A program made the position numbers and the translations under genes. The notes under the pieces were generated by a model. That model made no database searches and was not told the origin of the DNA. It was given only the letters and a program-made list of their open reading frames with translations. Below, piece by piece: positions 49,357 to 59,552 of a stretch of 64,000 nucleotides of DNA (its first letter is position 1; the number at the start of each line of letters is the position of its first letter). The DNA comes from Synechococcus sp. UW179A (GTDB taxonomy: Bacteria; Cyanobacteriota; Cyanobacteriia; PCC-6307; Cyanobiaceae). The DNA lies in contig NZ_UCNJ01000014.1 of assembly GCF_900473965.1 (NCBI RefSeq), positions 62,001-126,000 on the forward strand. Reading direction: 5' to 3'.

Positions 49357-49848
49357 ATGTCTGTTTCCCCCGTCGCCGATCCAACGGTTGGCAATCTGGC
49401 CACTCCGGTGAACAGCAGCTACTTCACCAAGGCCTACCTCAACGCTCTGCCTGCGTACCGTCCTGACCTCTCGCCAAACCGTCGTGGTCTGGAAATTGGG
49501 ATGGCGCACGGCTTCCTGCTATACGGCCCCTTCGCTGTGTGCGGCCCGCTCCGAAATGGCGATTACGCCGCGACAGCAGGATTGCTCGCCTCCATCGGAT
49601 TGGTGTCAATCCTGACCGTGTGTCTCTCGATCTACGGCACCGCTGGGAACGGACCTAAGGTGCAACCGGCTGACGCCACCATCGACAACCCGCCGTCTGA
49701 CCTCTTCACCAAGGCTGGCTGGGCTGAATTTGCCAGTGGCTTCTGGCTCGGTGGCTGTGGAGGCGCTGCATTCGCCTGGTTCTTGGCCAGCTCAACATTT
49801 GTGCTTCCGTTGGTGAAAATTGCCGGCGGCGTCTGGAGCGTCAACTGA
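49357..49848 (+). CDS. psaL: Photosystem I subunit XI (PsaL)
   Basis: 163 residues. [40 protein letters not shown] and a C-terminal membrane part ([18 protein letters not shown]) identify PsaL, the trimerisation subunit of cyanobacterial PSI. Three membrane segments are seen. A strong terminator follows at 49901, so psaI-psaL is a complete two-gene unit. Confidence 0.97.
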   Translation: MSVSPVADPTVGNLATPVNSSYFTKAYLNALPAYRPDLSPNRRGLEIGMAHGFLLYGPFAVCGPLRNGDYAATAGLLASIGLVSILTVCLSIYGTAGNGPKVQPADATIDNPPSDLFTKAGWAEFASGFWLGGCGGAAFAWFLASSTFVLPLVKIAGGVWSVN

Positions 49849-49900
49849 GTTCCAAACTCCAGTCATCTGCACAATCGATCCGATCGATCGGATTCCATTA

Positions 49901-49938
49901 AGCCCCGAATGAGCACTGACTTCTCATTCGGGGCTTTC
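49901..49938 (+). terminator. Rho-independent terminator after psaL
   Basis: A perfect 13-bp stem AGCCCCGAATGAG (49901-49913) and CTCATTCGGGGCT (49923-49935) with a 9-nt loop and T-rich 3' end (TTCTG). It ends psaI-psaL 39 bp upstream of the RND transporter start. Confidence 0.88.
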
Positions 49939-49977
49939 TGCTGCCAGGATCTGGGCCCTTACTGAGCGGTCGCCGAG

Positions 49978-52900
49978 TTGCGGTCCATCTCCCAGCCATT
50001 TCTGAGACGGCCCGTCTTCACCATCGTCTGCAGCTTATTGGTGCTGCTGGCTGGGGTGGTGTCTCTGGTGGGCCTCGGCCTTGAAGACCTGCCTCAACTG
50101 GCACCCACCCGCGTGAGCGTGAGCGCCAGTTTTCCTGCCGCAGGCCCGGAAGTGGTAGAGCAAAGCGTCACAGCAGTGCTGGAAAAACAGCTCAGCGGCC
50201 TGGATGGCCTGGAGAGCATGACCTCCAGCAGCAGGCAGGGTGGAGCCAGCCTCAGCCTGCGCTTCGAGTCAGGCGATCCGGAGCTCAACGCGATCAAGGT
50301 TCAGAACGAGGTCAATCTGGCCAGCCGCCGACTGCCCCAGTCAGTGACCAGACAGGGGCTGAATGTGAACCGCTCCACAAATGACCTGCTGCTGATCCTC
50401 GGCTTCAGCGCTCCTCCCGGGATGTATGAGCCGATCTTCATCGGTGGCTGGCTCGACCAACGCCTCAGTGAAGGCCTGCGAAGCACGCCTGGGGTTGGCG
50501 ACATCCGTGTGTTCGGCAGTAGCGAGCTCGCCTACCGCCTCTGGTTGGATCCCAATCGCTTGGAGCAATTCAGTCTGTCCACCAACGACATCACCGCCGC
50601 TCTGGCAGAGCAGAACGTTCTTGCCGCAATAGGCAACCTGGGCGAGGCACCGGCTCCAGCAGGACAGCTTTTCAGCCTGCCCGTGGATGCTGAAGGGCGG
50701 CTGCGCAGCCAGGCCGACTTTGCAGCCATGGTGGTAAAACGCACCGAAAACGGTGGCCTGGTTCGCCTGAAGGATGTAGGTCGCGTTGAGCTTGGCCAAC
50801 GCAACTACGGAAGCAGCGCGCTCAATCTTCAGGGCGAAAGCTCAGTGGCTGTCGGTATCTTCCAGCGGGATGGATCGAACGCTCTGGAGGTCAGTCGTGC
50901 GGTTCGGGAGAGGCTGAAAAGCCTGGAAAGCAGCTTTCCCCCTGGGTTGGACGTGCAGATGATCTTTGATGTGGCCGAAAACGTCCAGGCCAATCTCGAT
51001 CGCACCAGAGACACCCTCAGGGACGCGGTGCTGCTGGTGCTGGTGGTGCTGGTGCTGTTTCTGGGACGCTGGCGCCTGGCCTTGATTCCTGGCCTGGCGG
51101 TGCCTGTGGCGTTGATCGGCAGTCTGGTGGTGGTGCGCCTCAGCGGGTCGAATCTCAACAGCCTGATCCTGTTCGGCCTCGTGCTGGCCACGGGCATCGT
51201 TGTCGACGATGCCATCGTTGTCAGCGAAGACATCGCAGGCCGGATCGAACGGGGCGAGGAGCCCCAGGGCGCTTCGGAAGATGCGATGGCAGAGCTTGCG
51301 GGCGCAGTTTTAGCCACATCTCTGGTTCTGGCTGCTGTCTTTCTGCCGGTTCTGCTGATCCCTGGCTCCATTGGCCGCCTTTATCAACCGATTGCTCTGG
51401 CCATCAGCGGCGCAATTCTGTTCTCAACGTTCAATGCCCTCACGTTCACTCCGATGGCCTGCGCCCGTGTGCTGGGAAAGGGCGACGGACGATTGCCAGC
51501 ACCGTTCAGATCGATCAGTCGCCGACTGCGGGAGGGCATGGCCCGGTTGCAAGGTCTTTACGCAAAGATGCTGGCGGTCTGGCTGGCACGGGGCAGAACC
51601 GTGATCGCGCTGGTGCTGGCAGGACTGATGCTCACCGGCATTGGTCTGGCGACGATCCCCACCTCCTTCATCCCCGACGAAGATCAGGGCCAGGTGCGCG
51701 GATATTTCACGCTGCCGGAAGGGGCAAGCCTGGAACGTACCGAGGCTGTGATGGAACGCATCCGCGAGGTCGTCGCTGAAGAGCCCCTGATCCGCAGCGG
51801 CAATTTCTATGCCGGAAGCTCATTCGGACAGAGCGGCGAGGACACGGGGTCTTTCTATCTGCGCCTCACACCCCTGAAAGAACGCCCTGGGCGGCAGAAC
51901 AGCAGTCAATCCGTGAAGCAGCGTCTGAACAGCGAGCTGAGACGACGCATCACCGATGCCCAGGTGATTGTGACCACGCCGCCCACAGTGCGGGGGTTCA
52001 GCAGTGAATCAGGCCTGCAGATGGAACTGCTGGATCGCAGTGGCGGCCAGCTCAGCCTGCAGGATTTCGAGAATCAGGCCCAGCAGTTCATCCTGGCTGC
52101 CCAGAACTCCGGGCAGTTCCAGCGCGTGAGCACGCGCTTCGATGCAAGCTCACCGCGTTGGAAACTGGAGCTTGACCGCAGCCAGATGGCAGCGCTGGAC
52201 CTACCGGTGGGTCCGACTCTGAGGGACATCGGAACCGCCATCGGAGGCCGTTTCATCGATGACACCTTCTCAGGGGGGGAGATCCGCAGCATCTACATCC
52301 AACTGGAGGGAACTGACCGCAGCAAGCCTGGAGATCTCACGAGCCTGATGGTGCGCAACCGCAGCGGCGACCTGGTCTCATTAGCGAACGTTGCGCAACT
52401 GAAACGTGATTCAGGAGCGAATCGAATCACCCATTACAACCAGAAGCGATCGATCAGCATCACTGCCATCCCTTCAGATGGGATCAGCAGTGGCCAGGCC
52501 ATCGATCTCCTTCAGGCGATCAGTGATCGGACCGGAGGCAACAACCTGGGCCTGGCCTTCACCGGTCTTGCCAGAGAGGAGACCCGAGCGGAATCCGTGT
52601 CCTGGGTGCTGTTCGGACTTGGCGTCACGGTGGTGTATCTGTTGCTGGCGGGCCTCTATGAAAGCTTTGTGGATCCGCTGATCATCCTGCTCACAGTGCC
52701 GATGGCACTGCTGGGAGCCTTGATCGGCCTGAAGCTGCGCAGTCTCACGCTCGACGTCTTCGCCCAGATGGGCTTGCTGGTGCTGGTGAGCCTGGCCGCC
52801 AAGAACGGAATCCTGATTGTTGAATTCGCCAATCAACGGCTTGCCCAGGGAACCGCCCTGATCGATGCCATCGAGGAAGCGGCGCTCAACAGAATGAGGC

Positions 52901-53115
52901 CGATTCTGCTGACAGCGGTGACATCGCTGGCCGGATTTCTGCCATTGCTGCTTGCCACCGGAACAGGCTCCTCCAGTCGCATCAGCATCGGCACCGTTGT
53001 CTTCAGCGGACTGCTGGTGTCAACGCTGCTCTCGCTGTTCATCGTGCCGGCCACCTATCTGCTGTTCAAGCGTTGGAGAGGAGTTGGCCCGGCAAAGCCC
53101 GAGCTAGACGGCTGA
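49978..53115 (+). CDS. RND efflux transporter, AcrB/HAE1 type (no adaptor gene nearby)
   Basis: 1045 residues from a TTG start. A 12-helix RND protein with two large periplasmic loops: N-terminal helix FTIVCSLLVLLAGVVSLVGL, then LPQLAPTRVSVSASFPAAGP, paired acidic residues in the fourth helix (IVVDDAIVVSEDI, the two aspartates of the proton relay), and AAKNGILIVEFANQRLAQG holding the relay lysine in helix 10. Substrates are probably hydrophobic drugs or metabolites; heavy-metal export is unlikely from this type. No membrane-fusion protein or outer-membrane channel gene is next to it, and it follows the psaL terminator. Confidence 0.93.
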   Translation: MRSISQPFLRRPVFTIVCSLLVLLAGVVSLVGLGLEDLPQLAPTRVSVSASFPAAGPEVVEQSVTAVLEKQLSGLDGLESMTSSSRQGGASLSLRFESGDPELNAIKVQNEVNLASRRLPQSVTRQGLNVNRSTNDLLLILGFSAPPGMYEPIFIGGWLDQRLSEGLRSTPGVGDIRVFGSSELAYRLWLDPNRLEQFSLSTNDITAALAEQNVLAAIGNLGEAPAPAGQLFSLPVDAEGRLRSQADFAAMVVKRTENGGLVRLKDVGRVELGQRNYGSSALNLQGESSVAVGIFQRDGSNALEVSRAVRERLKSLESSFPPGLDVQMIFDVAENVQANLDRTRDTLRDAVLLVLVVLVLFLGRWRLALIPGLAVPVALIGSLVVVRLSGSNLNSLILFGLVLATGIVVDDAIVVSEDIAGRIERGEEPQGASEDAMAELAGAVLATSLVLAAVFLPVLLIPGSIGRLYQPIALAISGAILFSTFNALTFTPMACARVLGKGDGRLPAPFRSISRRLREGMARLQGLYAKMLAVWLARGRTVIALVLAGLMLTGIGLATIPTSFIPDEDQGQVRGYFTLPEGASLERTEAVMERIREVVAEEPLIRSGNFYAGSSFGQSGEDTGSFYLRLTPLKERPGRQNSSQSVKQRLNSELRRRITDAQVIVTTPPTVRGFSSESGLQMELLDRSGGQLSLQDFENQAQQFILAAQNSGQFQRVSTRFDASSPRWKLELDRSQMAALDLPVGPTLRDIGTAIGGRFIDDTFSGGEIRSIYIQLEGTDRSKPGDLTSLMVRNRSGDLVSLANVAQLKRDSGANRITHYNQKRSISITAIPSDGISSGQAIDLLQAISDRTGGNNLGLAFTGLAREETRAESVSWVLFGLGVTVVYLLLAGLYESFVDPLIILLTVPMALLGALIGLKLRSLTLDVFAQMGLLVLVSLAAKNGILIVEFANQRLAQGTALIDAIEEAALNRMRPILLTAVTSLAGFLPLLLATGTGSSSRISIGTVVFSGLLVSTLLSLFIVPATYLLFKRWRGVGPAKPELDG

Positions 53116-53117
53116 GT

Positions 53118-53408
53118 TCAACAGGGTTCAAAGCGCTCGTTCAGAGCCGGACCTCCACCTGGCGGGACCAGGCACTTGCCTCCAGGCGACGATTCAGCCG
53201 CTGAGTCCGTAATCGCGATAGACGCGAAAGTTTTTGGAATAACAGTGGGCTGAGGTTCAGCACGCTCAGTCATCTGCTCTTCCACCTCAAGCTGAGCCAA
53301 GTCGATTCGCTCTCTTGGCAGGATCTGCATGGTGAGGTTGTAACCGGCCGCGACGCCAACCAGCAGCACCACGAGTTCCAGTTTGGGGGGCAGGGAAGGA
53401 AACGACAT
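53118..53408 (-). CDS. Small hypothetical membrane protein
   Basis: 96 codons from the ATG at 53408 (MSFPSLPPKLELVVLL). One membrane helix at about residues 9-28 (LELVVLLVGVAAGYNLTMQI) is followed by an acidic, glutamate-rich stretch and a proline/glycine-rich tail with two cysteines. No family is recognised. The frame extends upstream to 53588, but that part overlaps the cupin start region and shows no likeness. Its stop is 3 bp from the convergent RND stop. Coding status is likely but unproved. Confidence 0.45.
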   Translation of the reverse strand: MSFPSLPPKLELVVLLVGVAAGYNLTMQILPRERIDLAQLEVEEQMTERAEPQPTVIPKTFASIAITDSAAESSPGGKCLVPPGGGPALNERFEPC

Positions 53409-53561
53409 CCAGGACTCAACCAATTGGTGATGGACCAGTAGAAGCGAACGACAGGAGCAAAACATGACTGAGATCTGTCGAAGCCATGACGCTTTGCGTA
53501 CGAAGCGACGCTGCAGCGATTTGTAAGGTGTGTGCTCCCTGAACCGCTGAGACGTCACGGC

Positions 53562-54488
53562 ATGCTGAGCAGCGCAACGAATCGTCAAGCGTCATCGGCC
53601 CAGGCTCAGTATTTCTCCTACGGCGAAGCGGCCAACCCAATCCGCAGCGGACTGACGGACGCCGTTCCTTATCACTCCTTTTCCCCTGCTTTCTTTGGCC
53701 AAAACGGTAGTGCCGTGATGCCTCTGGATCTGAGCGAGGAACTGCAGTGCAGTGGACCTGCCACCGGCCCGTCGTTATGCGCCAACTTCATCCGAATGAA
53801 TGGCGACGGGCTGCGCACCACTGCTGTGGCAACAAGCCAGTTGTTCTTCGTAGCCGATGGAGACGGTGAAACGGAAGCCTGCGGCCAACACTTCCAGTGG
53901 AACAAGGGCGACATGCTCGTTCTCCCAGCAGGAGGAGACGCCATTCACAGCTGCTCTGGCAAGGCGGCTCTCTACTGGGTGCACGACGCACCACTGCTGC
54001 GTTTTCTAGGTGTGACTCCCAATGAAGCCCTTTTTGAACCAACCTTTTACAGCCATCGCGATAGCCAAGGGCGACTAGCTGAGATCGCAGCCAACCCCAG
54101 CGGCGCCCGTGCCAACCGAGTCAGTGTGCTGATGGGCAACGCTGCGTTTCCCCAGACCAGAACGGTCAGCCACACCCTTTGGGCCATGCTGGGCATTCTT
54201 CCCGCTGGGCAGGAACAGAAGCCTCACCGACACCAGTCGATCGCCCTGGATTTCGCCGTGGACTGCAGGCCAGGTTGCTACACCCTGATTGGCACTGAGC
54301 TCGATGATCAGGGAAGAATCCGGAAGCCACATCGGGAAGACTGGGCAGCTGGTGCCGCTTTTGTGACCCCACCGGGCTACTGGCATTCCCACCACAATGA
54401 GTCTGGTGCTGATGCCTACGTGCTGCCGATTCAGGACGCAGGACTGCACACCTATCTGCGCACGCTCGACATTCTTTTTAGCGGCTGA
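53562..54488 (+). CDS. Bicupin protein, gentisate dioxygenase-like
   Basis: 308 residues from the ATG at 53562 (an upstream start at 53532 is possible). Two cupin folds are seen. The first (about residues 85-160: LFFVADGDGETEAC..WNKGDMLVLPAGGDAIHS) lacks an HxH metal motif. The second has PHRHQSIALDFAVDCRPG near residue 225 and WHSHHNES near 285, which can bind one Fe or Mn. This differs from gentisate 1,2-dioxygenase, where the N-terminal cupin usually carries the metal. Aromatic-ring or other small-molecule dioxygenase activity is only inferred. Confidence 0.72.
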   Translation: MLSSATNRQASSAQAQYFSYGEAANPIRSGLTDAVPYHSFSPAFFGQNGSAVMPLDLSEELQCSGPATGPSLCANFIRMNGDGLRTTAVATSQLFFVADGDGETEACGQHFQWNKGDMLVLPAGGDAIHSCSGKAALYWVHDAPLLRFLGVTPNEALFEPTFYSHRDSQGRLAEIAANPSGARANRVSVLMGNAAFPQTRTVSHTLWAMLGILPAGQEQKPHRHQSIALDFAVDCRPGCYTLIGTELDDQGRIRKPHREDWAAGAAFVTPPGYWHSHHNESGADAYVLPIQDAGLHTYLRTLDILFSG

Positions 54489-54529
54489 TCAAAGGCTGAA
54501 GGGCTCTGCGCCATTCATTTTCACCCAAC

Positions 54530-54562
54530 AAAAAACCCCCGCCAGATGAGCTGGACAGGGGT
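54530..54562 (-). terminator. Rho-independent terminator of psaA-psaB
   Basis: Read on the minus strand: CCCC-TGT-CCAG, loop CTCAT, CTGG-CG-GGGG and then TTTTTTG (the run of A at 54530-54535 on the plus strand). It lies about 40 bp after the psaB stop. It also faces the end of the cupin gene. Confidence 0.8.
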
Positions 54563-54601
54563 GAATTTATGATGCCCTGTGGCCAGGGCAAACAGGATTG
54601 A

Positions 54602-56809
54602 TCAGCCGAACTTGCCGGAAGTCGATGCGATCAGGAAGGCGGCATACGTGAGGATGTAGCCAATCGTGAAGTGGGCGAGACCCACAACACGAGCCTGAAC
54701 GATCGACAGAGCCACTGGCTTGTCACGCCAGCCAACAAGGTTGGCAAGCGGTGTGCGCTGATGAGCCCAAACGATGGTCTCGATCAGCTCCTGCCAGTAA
54801 CCGCGCCAGGAGATCAGGAACATGAATCCAGTCGCCCAGACGAGGTGGCCGAACAGGAACATCCAGGCCCAAACGGCGAGGTTGTTGCTGCCGAAGGGGT
54901 TGTAACCGTTGATCAGCTGGGAGGAATTCAGCCACAGGTAATCGCGGAACCAACCCATCAGGTAGGTGCTGGACTCATTGAACTGAGCCACGTTGCCCTG
55001 CCAGATGGCCAGGTGCTTCCAGTGCCAGTAGAAGGTGACCCAACCGATTGTGTTCAGTGCCCAGAAGACAGCCAGATAGAAGGCGTCCCAGGCAGAGATG
55101 TCACAAGTACCACCACGGCCAGGGCCGTCGCAGGGGAAGGAGTAGCCAAAGTCCTTCTTGTCTGGCATCAGCTTGGAGCCACGGGCATCCAGAGCACCTT
55201 TGACCAGAATCAGAGTGGTGGTGTGCAAACCCAGTGCGATGGCGTGGTGAACCATGAAGTCACCAGGGCCGATCGGCAAGAACACGTCGGTGTTCCCATT
55301 GATGGCATCCATCCACCCACCCATGTAAGCAGCGTTGGCATTAGCGGCAGCACCAGCGGAATTGGAGAGCAGCACGTCGAATCCATAGATCGCCTTACCG
55401 GAAGCGGCTTGAACGAATTGGGCAAAGACGGGCTCAACCAGAATCTGCTTCTCAGGTGTTCCGAACGCCACAACAACGTCGTTGTGAACGTAAAGACCCA
55501 GGGTATGGAAGCCAAGGAAGAGGGTGATCCAGCTCAGGTGGCTGATGATCGCCTCCTTGTGCTCAAGCATCCGGGCCAGGACATTGTCCTTGTTGGCTTC
55601 GGGGTCGTAGTCACGGATGAAGAAGATCGCTCCGTGGGCGAAGGCACCGCACATCAGGAAGATGGCGATGTACTGGTGGTGCGTGTAAAGAGCAGCTTGT
55701 GTCGTGTAGGCCTTTGCAATGAAGGCATACGACGGCATTGCATACATGTGCTGAGCCACCAGAGAGGTAACGACACCAAGCGAGGCGAGCGCTAAGCCGA
55801 GCTGCATGTGCAGGCTGTTGTTCAAGGTGTCGTAAAGACCCCTGTGACCAGCACCCAGATCACCAGGAGTGCCCTTAGGAGGATTGTGAGCTTCGAGGAT
55901 CTCCTTAATGGAGTGACCGATGCCAAAGTTGGTCCTGTACATGTGACCAGCGATCACAAATATGCAACCAATCGCCAGGTGGTGATGGGCGATATCAGTG
56001 AGCCAAAGGGCTTCAGTCTGAGGATGGAAGCCACCCAGGAAGGTGAGAATCGCAGTACCGGACCCTTCGGTTGTCCCGAAGATTTGGCCCATGGAATCAG
56101 GATTCTGTGCATAGACACCCCAGTTGCCGGTAAAGAAAGGTCCAAGACCGGCAGGGTGAGGCATCACGCTCAGGAAGTTGTCCCACCCCACGTGCTGACC
56201 CCGGGATTCGGGAATCGCCACGTGAACCAGGTGTCCAGTCCAGGCGATTGAGCTGAAACCGAAAAGGACGGCCAGGTGATGGTTCAGGCGTGACTCAGCA
56301 TTCTTGAACCAAGCGAGTGAAGGGCGGAACTTGGGCTGCAGGTGCAGCCAACCGGCGAACAAGGCCCAGGCCGACAGGATCATCATGAAGATGGAACCCT
56401 GATACAGCTCGGCATTCTTCGTCATGCCGATTGTGTAGAACCAGTGGTACAGACCTGAGTAGGCGATGTTCACCGGTGATGTGGCTCCCGCTTGGGTGAA
56501 GGCGGTAATGGCGCCTTGACCGAAATGGGGATCCCAGATTGCGTGAGCAATGGGCTTCACGTGCAGGGGGTCGGCGACCCACTGTTCGAAGTTGCCCTGC
56601 CAGGCGATATGGAACAGGTTTCCCGAAACCCAGAGGCCGATGATTGCGAGATGCCCGAAATGGGTGGAGAAGAGCTTTTGGTAAAGCCTCTCCTCCGTCA
56701 TTCCGTCATGGCTCTCGAAGTCGTGAGCCGTGGCGATCCCGTACCAAATGCGGCGGGTTGTCGGGTCCTGTGCCAGACCCTGGCTGAACGAAGGAAATTT
56801 CGTTGCCAT
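54602..56809 (-). CDS. psaB: Photosystem I P700 apoprotein A2
   Basis: 735 residues with eleven membrane helices. [16 protein letters not shown] near residue 560 supplies two of the four ligands of the Fx cluster; the remaining helices and loops follow the psaB pattern ([20 protein letters not shown]). PsaB pairs with PsaA to hold P700, the A0 and A1 cofactors and Fx. The start is the ATG 22 bp after the psaA stop, so the two form an operon. Confidence 0.98.
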   Translation of the reverse strand: MATKFPSFSQGLAQDPTTRRIWYGIATAHDFESHDGMTEERLYQKLFSTHFGHLAIIGLWVSGNLFHIAWQGNFEQWVADPLHVKPIAHAIWDPHFGQGAITAFTQAGATSPVNIAYSGLYHWFYTIGMTKNAELYQGSIFMMILSAWALFAGWLHLQPKFRPSLAWFKNAESRLNHHLAVLFGFSSIAWTGHLVHVAIPESRGQHVGWDNFLSVMPHPAGLGPFFTGNWGVYAQNPDSMGQIFGTTEGSGTAILTFLGGFHPQTEALWLTDIAHHHLAIGCIFVIAGHMYRTNFGIGHSIKEILEAHNPPKGTPGDLGAGHRGLYDTLNNSLHMQLGLALASLGVVTSLVAQHMYAMPSYAFIAKAYTTQAALYTHHQYIAIFLMCGAFAHGAIFFIRDYDPEANKDNVLARMLEHKEAIISHLSWITLFLGFHTLGLYVHNDVVVAFGTPEKQILVEPVFAQFVQAASGKAIYGFDVLLSNSAGAAANANAAYMGGWMDAINGNTDVFLPIGPGDFMVHHAIALGLHTTTLILVKGALDARGSKLMPDKKDFGYSFPCDGPGRGGTCDISAWDAFYLAVFWALNTIGWVTFYWHWKHLAIWQGNVAQFNESSTYLMGWFRDYLWLNSSQLINGYNPFGSNNLAVWAWMFLFGHLVWATGFMFLISWRGYWQELIETIVWAHQRTPLANLVGWRDKPVALSIVQARVVGLAHFTIGYILTYAAFLIASTSGKFG

Positions 56810-56831
56810 TAGAGGGAAAGTTCAGGAAAGG

Positions 56832-59138
56832 TCAGCCGCCCACCACAAGGATGTGGGCGTGGAAGAAGGACCACGTGACTGTGATGCCGCCCAAAAGATA
56901 GTGAGCAACACCGACAGCACGGCCCTGGATGATGGACAGCGCACGAGGCTGGATGCCAGGGGCCACCTTCAGCTTGTTATGAGCCCAGACGATGGACTCA
57001 ATCAGCTCCTGCCAGTAGCCGCGGCCACTGAAGAGGAACATCAGGCTAAAAGCCCAGATGAAGTGACCACCAAGGAACATGATTCCGTAGCCGGCTGTAT
57101 TAGAGCCGTAGCTGTTGATCACCTGAACGGCCTGAGCCCACAGGAAATCACGCAACCAGCCATTGATGGTGATGGCGCTGTTGGCGAAGTTGCCATTGGT
57201 GAGGTATTGGACTGAGCCATCAGGCCTCACCGCACCCCAGACGTCGCTCTGCATTTTCCAGGAGAAGTGGAAAATGACGACCGACAGGGAGTTGTACATC
57301 CAGAACAGACCCAGGAAAACATGGTCCCAAGCAGACACCTGACAGGTGCCACCGCGACCAGGGCCATCGCAGGAGAAGCGGAAACCAAGATTGGCTTTGT
57401 CTGGAATCAGACGGGAATTACGGGCGTAAAGAACACCCTTGAGCAGGATCAACACCGTCACATGAATCGTGAAGGCGTGAATGTGGTGGACCATGAAGTC
57501 CGCCGTACCCAGAGGAATCGGAGCTGCGGCAACCTTGCCACCAACGGCCACTACGGAACCATTGAACACTTCACTAACGCCAGCGAGAGCATTGGGAGCG
57601 GTGCTACCGGCAGCTGCGGCGTGCAAACCCTGAATCCACTGAGCGAAGACGGGCTTCAGTTGGATCGCGGAATCACTGAACATGTCCTGGGGGCGACCCA
57701 GAGCACGCATCGTGTCGTTGTGGATGTACAGGCCGAAGCTGTGGAAGCCAAGCCAGATGCACACCCAGTTGAGGTGGCTGATCAGAGCGTCACGGGCCTT
57801 GAGCACTCTGTCCAAGACGTTGTCGACGTGCTTGGCGGGGTCGTAATCGCGGATCATCGCGATGGCGGCGTGAGCTGAAGCGCCGACGATCAGGAAGCCA
57901 CCAATCCACATGTGGTGGGTGAACAAACCGATCTGAGTCGGATAGTCAATCGACATGTACGGATAGGGAGGCATCGCGTACATGTGCTGGGCAACGATGA
58001 TGCTCAGGGAGCCGAGCATTGCAAGGTTCAGAGCCAGCTGGGCATGCCAGCTGTTGATCATGAACTCGAACAGGCCGTCATGGCCCTTCGTTGCAGGGAA
58101 AAGCAGAGGATCGCCTTTCTGGCCCTCGAGGATCTCCTTGATGGAGTGCCCGATTCCCCAGTTGGTCCGGTACATGTGTCCGGCCACGATGAATAGCACC
58201 GCGATAGCCAGATGGTGATGAGCGATATCGGTCATCCACATGCTTCCGGTCACAGGATTGATTCCACCCTTGAAGGTGAGGAAATCGCTGTATGCAGCCC
58301 AGTTGCCATTGAAAAAAGCACCAATGCCGGCACTGAATCCTGGATAGAGCTGAGCCAGCAAATCCTGATTGAAGAATTCGTGAGGAAGAGGAATGTCTGC
58401 CACGGAAGCAATGGTCTTGCCGTTCAACACCAGCGGCTGGCCGGCGTCAATGGCATCCATCAACTTGGTGGTGGGCAGTGACACATGCAGCAAGTGACCG
58501 GTCCAGGACAGTGAGCCCAGGCCCAGCAGACCAGCCAAGTGGTGGTTGAGCATCGACTCAACGTTCTGGAACCACTCAAGCTTCGGAGCTGCCTTGTGAT
58601 AGTGAAAAACGCCTGCATTCAGCATCAGGCCGGCCATCACCAGAGCGCCGATGGCGAGAGACATCAACTGCGTCTCATTGGTGATGCCCCAGGCCCTCCA
58701 GACATGGAAGAGACCTGAAGTGATCTGGATGCCTTGGAAGCCGGCACCCATGTCGCCGTTGAGGATCTCCTGGCCGAAGATCGGCCATACCACCTGAGCG
58801 CTTGGCTTCACATGGGTGGGATCGGCGAGCCAGCCGGAGAAATTGGAGAAGTGGGCGCCATGGAAAAAGGCACCGCTCAGCCAGATGAAGATCACGGCCA
58901 GATGGCCGAAGTGAGCACTAAAGATCTTTCGAGAAACCTCTTCAAGGTCACTCGTGTGGCTGTCGAAATCGTGAGCGTTGGCGTGGAGGTTCCAAACCCA
59001 GGTGGTGGTTTTGGGACCTTTCGCGAGGGCTCGGTCGAAATGTCCGGGCTTTCCGAACAATTCGAAGGTCGCTGGATTGTCAACCTTCTCGACTTGAGTC
59101 TTCGCGGTGCTCCCACGCTCTGGTGGGCTGATGGTCAT
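56832..59138 (-). CDS. psaA: Photosystem I P700 apoprotein A1
   Basis: 768 residues from the ATG at 59138 ([18 protein letters not shown]), the usual PsaA start. The frame is open 30 codons upstream without likeness. Eleven membrane helices; [16 protein letters not shown] gives the Fx ligands, and [39 protein letters not shown] are typical. Partner of PsaB. About 414 bp upstream separate it from the next gene on the plus strand. Confidence 0.98.
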   Translation of the reverse strand: MTISPPERGSTAKTQVEKVDNPATFELFGKPGHFDRALAKGPKTTTWVWNLHANAHDFDSHTSDLEEVSRKIFSAHFGHLAVIFIWLSGAFFHGAHFSNFSGWLADPTHVKPSAQVVWPIFGQEILNGDMGAGFQGIQITSGLFHVWRAWGITNETQLMSLAIGALVMAGLMLNAGVFHYHKAAPKLEWFQNVESMLNHHLAGLLGLGSLSWTGHLLHVSLPTTKLMDAIDAGQPLVLNGKTIASVADIPLPHEFFNQDLLAQLYPGFSAGIGAFFNGNWAAYSDFLTFKGGINPVTGSMWMTDIAHHHLAIAVLFIVAGHMYRTNWGIGHSIKEILEGQKGDPLLFPATKGHDGLFEFMINSWHAQLALNLAMLGSLSIIVAQHMYAMPPYPYMSIDYPTQIGLFTHHMWIGGFLIVGASAHAAIAMIRDYDPAKHVDNVLDRVLKARDALISHLNWVCIWLGFHSFGLYIHNDTMRALGRPQDMFSDSAIQLKPVFAQWIQGLHAAAAGSTAPNALAGVSEVFNGSVVAVGGKVAAAPIPLGTADFMVHHIHAFTIHVTVLILLKGVLYARNSRLIPDKANLGFRFSCDGPGRGGTCQVSAWDHVFLGLFWMYNSLSVVIFHFSWKMQSDVWGAVRPDGSVQYLTNGNFANSAITINGWLRDFLWAQAVQVINSYGSNTAGYGIMFLGGHFIWAFSLMFLFSGRGYWQELIESIVWAHNKLKVAPGIQPRALSIIQGRAVGVAHYLLGGITVTWSFFHAHILVVGG

Positions 59139-59552
59139 CGAGTCGTTCCTCGAGGGACGGGATCGAGGTGGTGGGACACCCCTCCGGAAATCAATGGGAT
59201 TACCGGGGCCCCGGACGCGGATCAGCAAGCTTCACCGTGGCCGGGCGCCAGTGGCATTCAGAGCAATGAACCCTGACTCTCACTGGAGCTAGGGCCCCAA
59301 AGAGGGGACCGCTGCGGGAAGCATAGGAGGGGAAGCAGTCATCACACGACAGGGAGTTACAAAGGTTCAATCCGGCCGCGGGCCTGTCCAGACCTGGAAT
59401 CTGCATCAGCTCGAGCATCAGCGAGGAGACCCCGATTAGGCACGTTGAGCAACACAAACAGGCGACACATATCGATCTATTTAATGCAAATCATTCCCAA
59501 TAGTGCGTCCCCTCCATCGGTGCCCAGAATGGGTCGACTCAAGCTTTGCCCC
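59139..59552. other. Divergent 414-bp region upstream of psaA
   Basis: No gene is seen in the first part. It is GC-rich near psaA and becomes AT-richer around 59460-59500, where a Fur-like site lies. It should hold the psaA promoter (minus strand) and the promoter of the secreted-protein gene. A half-conserved HLR1-like pair (GTTACAAA-G-GTTCAATC, 59356-59372) is present but has the wrong spacing for a confident RpaB site. The short open frame that begins at 59445 has no likeness before 59553. Confidence 0.55.
59480..59498. promoter_or_regulatory. Possible Fur-type iron box
   Basis: TTTAATGCAAATCATTCCC matches the 19-bp Fur consensus (GATAATGATAATCATTATC) at 13 positions, with a conserved AATG...ATCATT core. 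It lies 55 bp before the chosen start of the secreted-protein gene and 342 bp before psaA. A coincidence in AT-rich DNA is possible. Confidence 0.35.

Noticed and set aside
54671-55795. Long plus-strand open frame (374 codons) opposite psaB
   Set aside because: It mirrors a highly conserved gene; codon bias of psaB keeps the opposite strand open. It has no recognisable family and no start context.
59356-59372. Possible RpaB HLR1 element upstream of psaA (GTTACAAA and GTTCAATC)
   Set aside because: The second half departs from the consensus and the spacing is 1 instead of 2 bp, so it is not called as a site.
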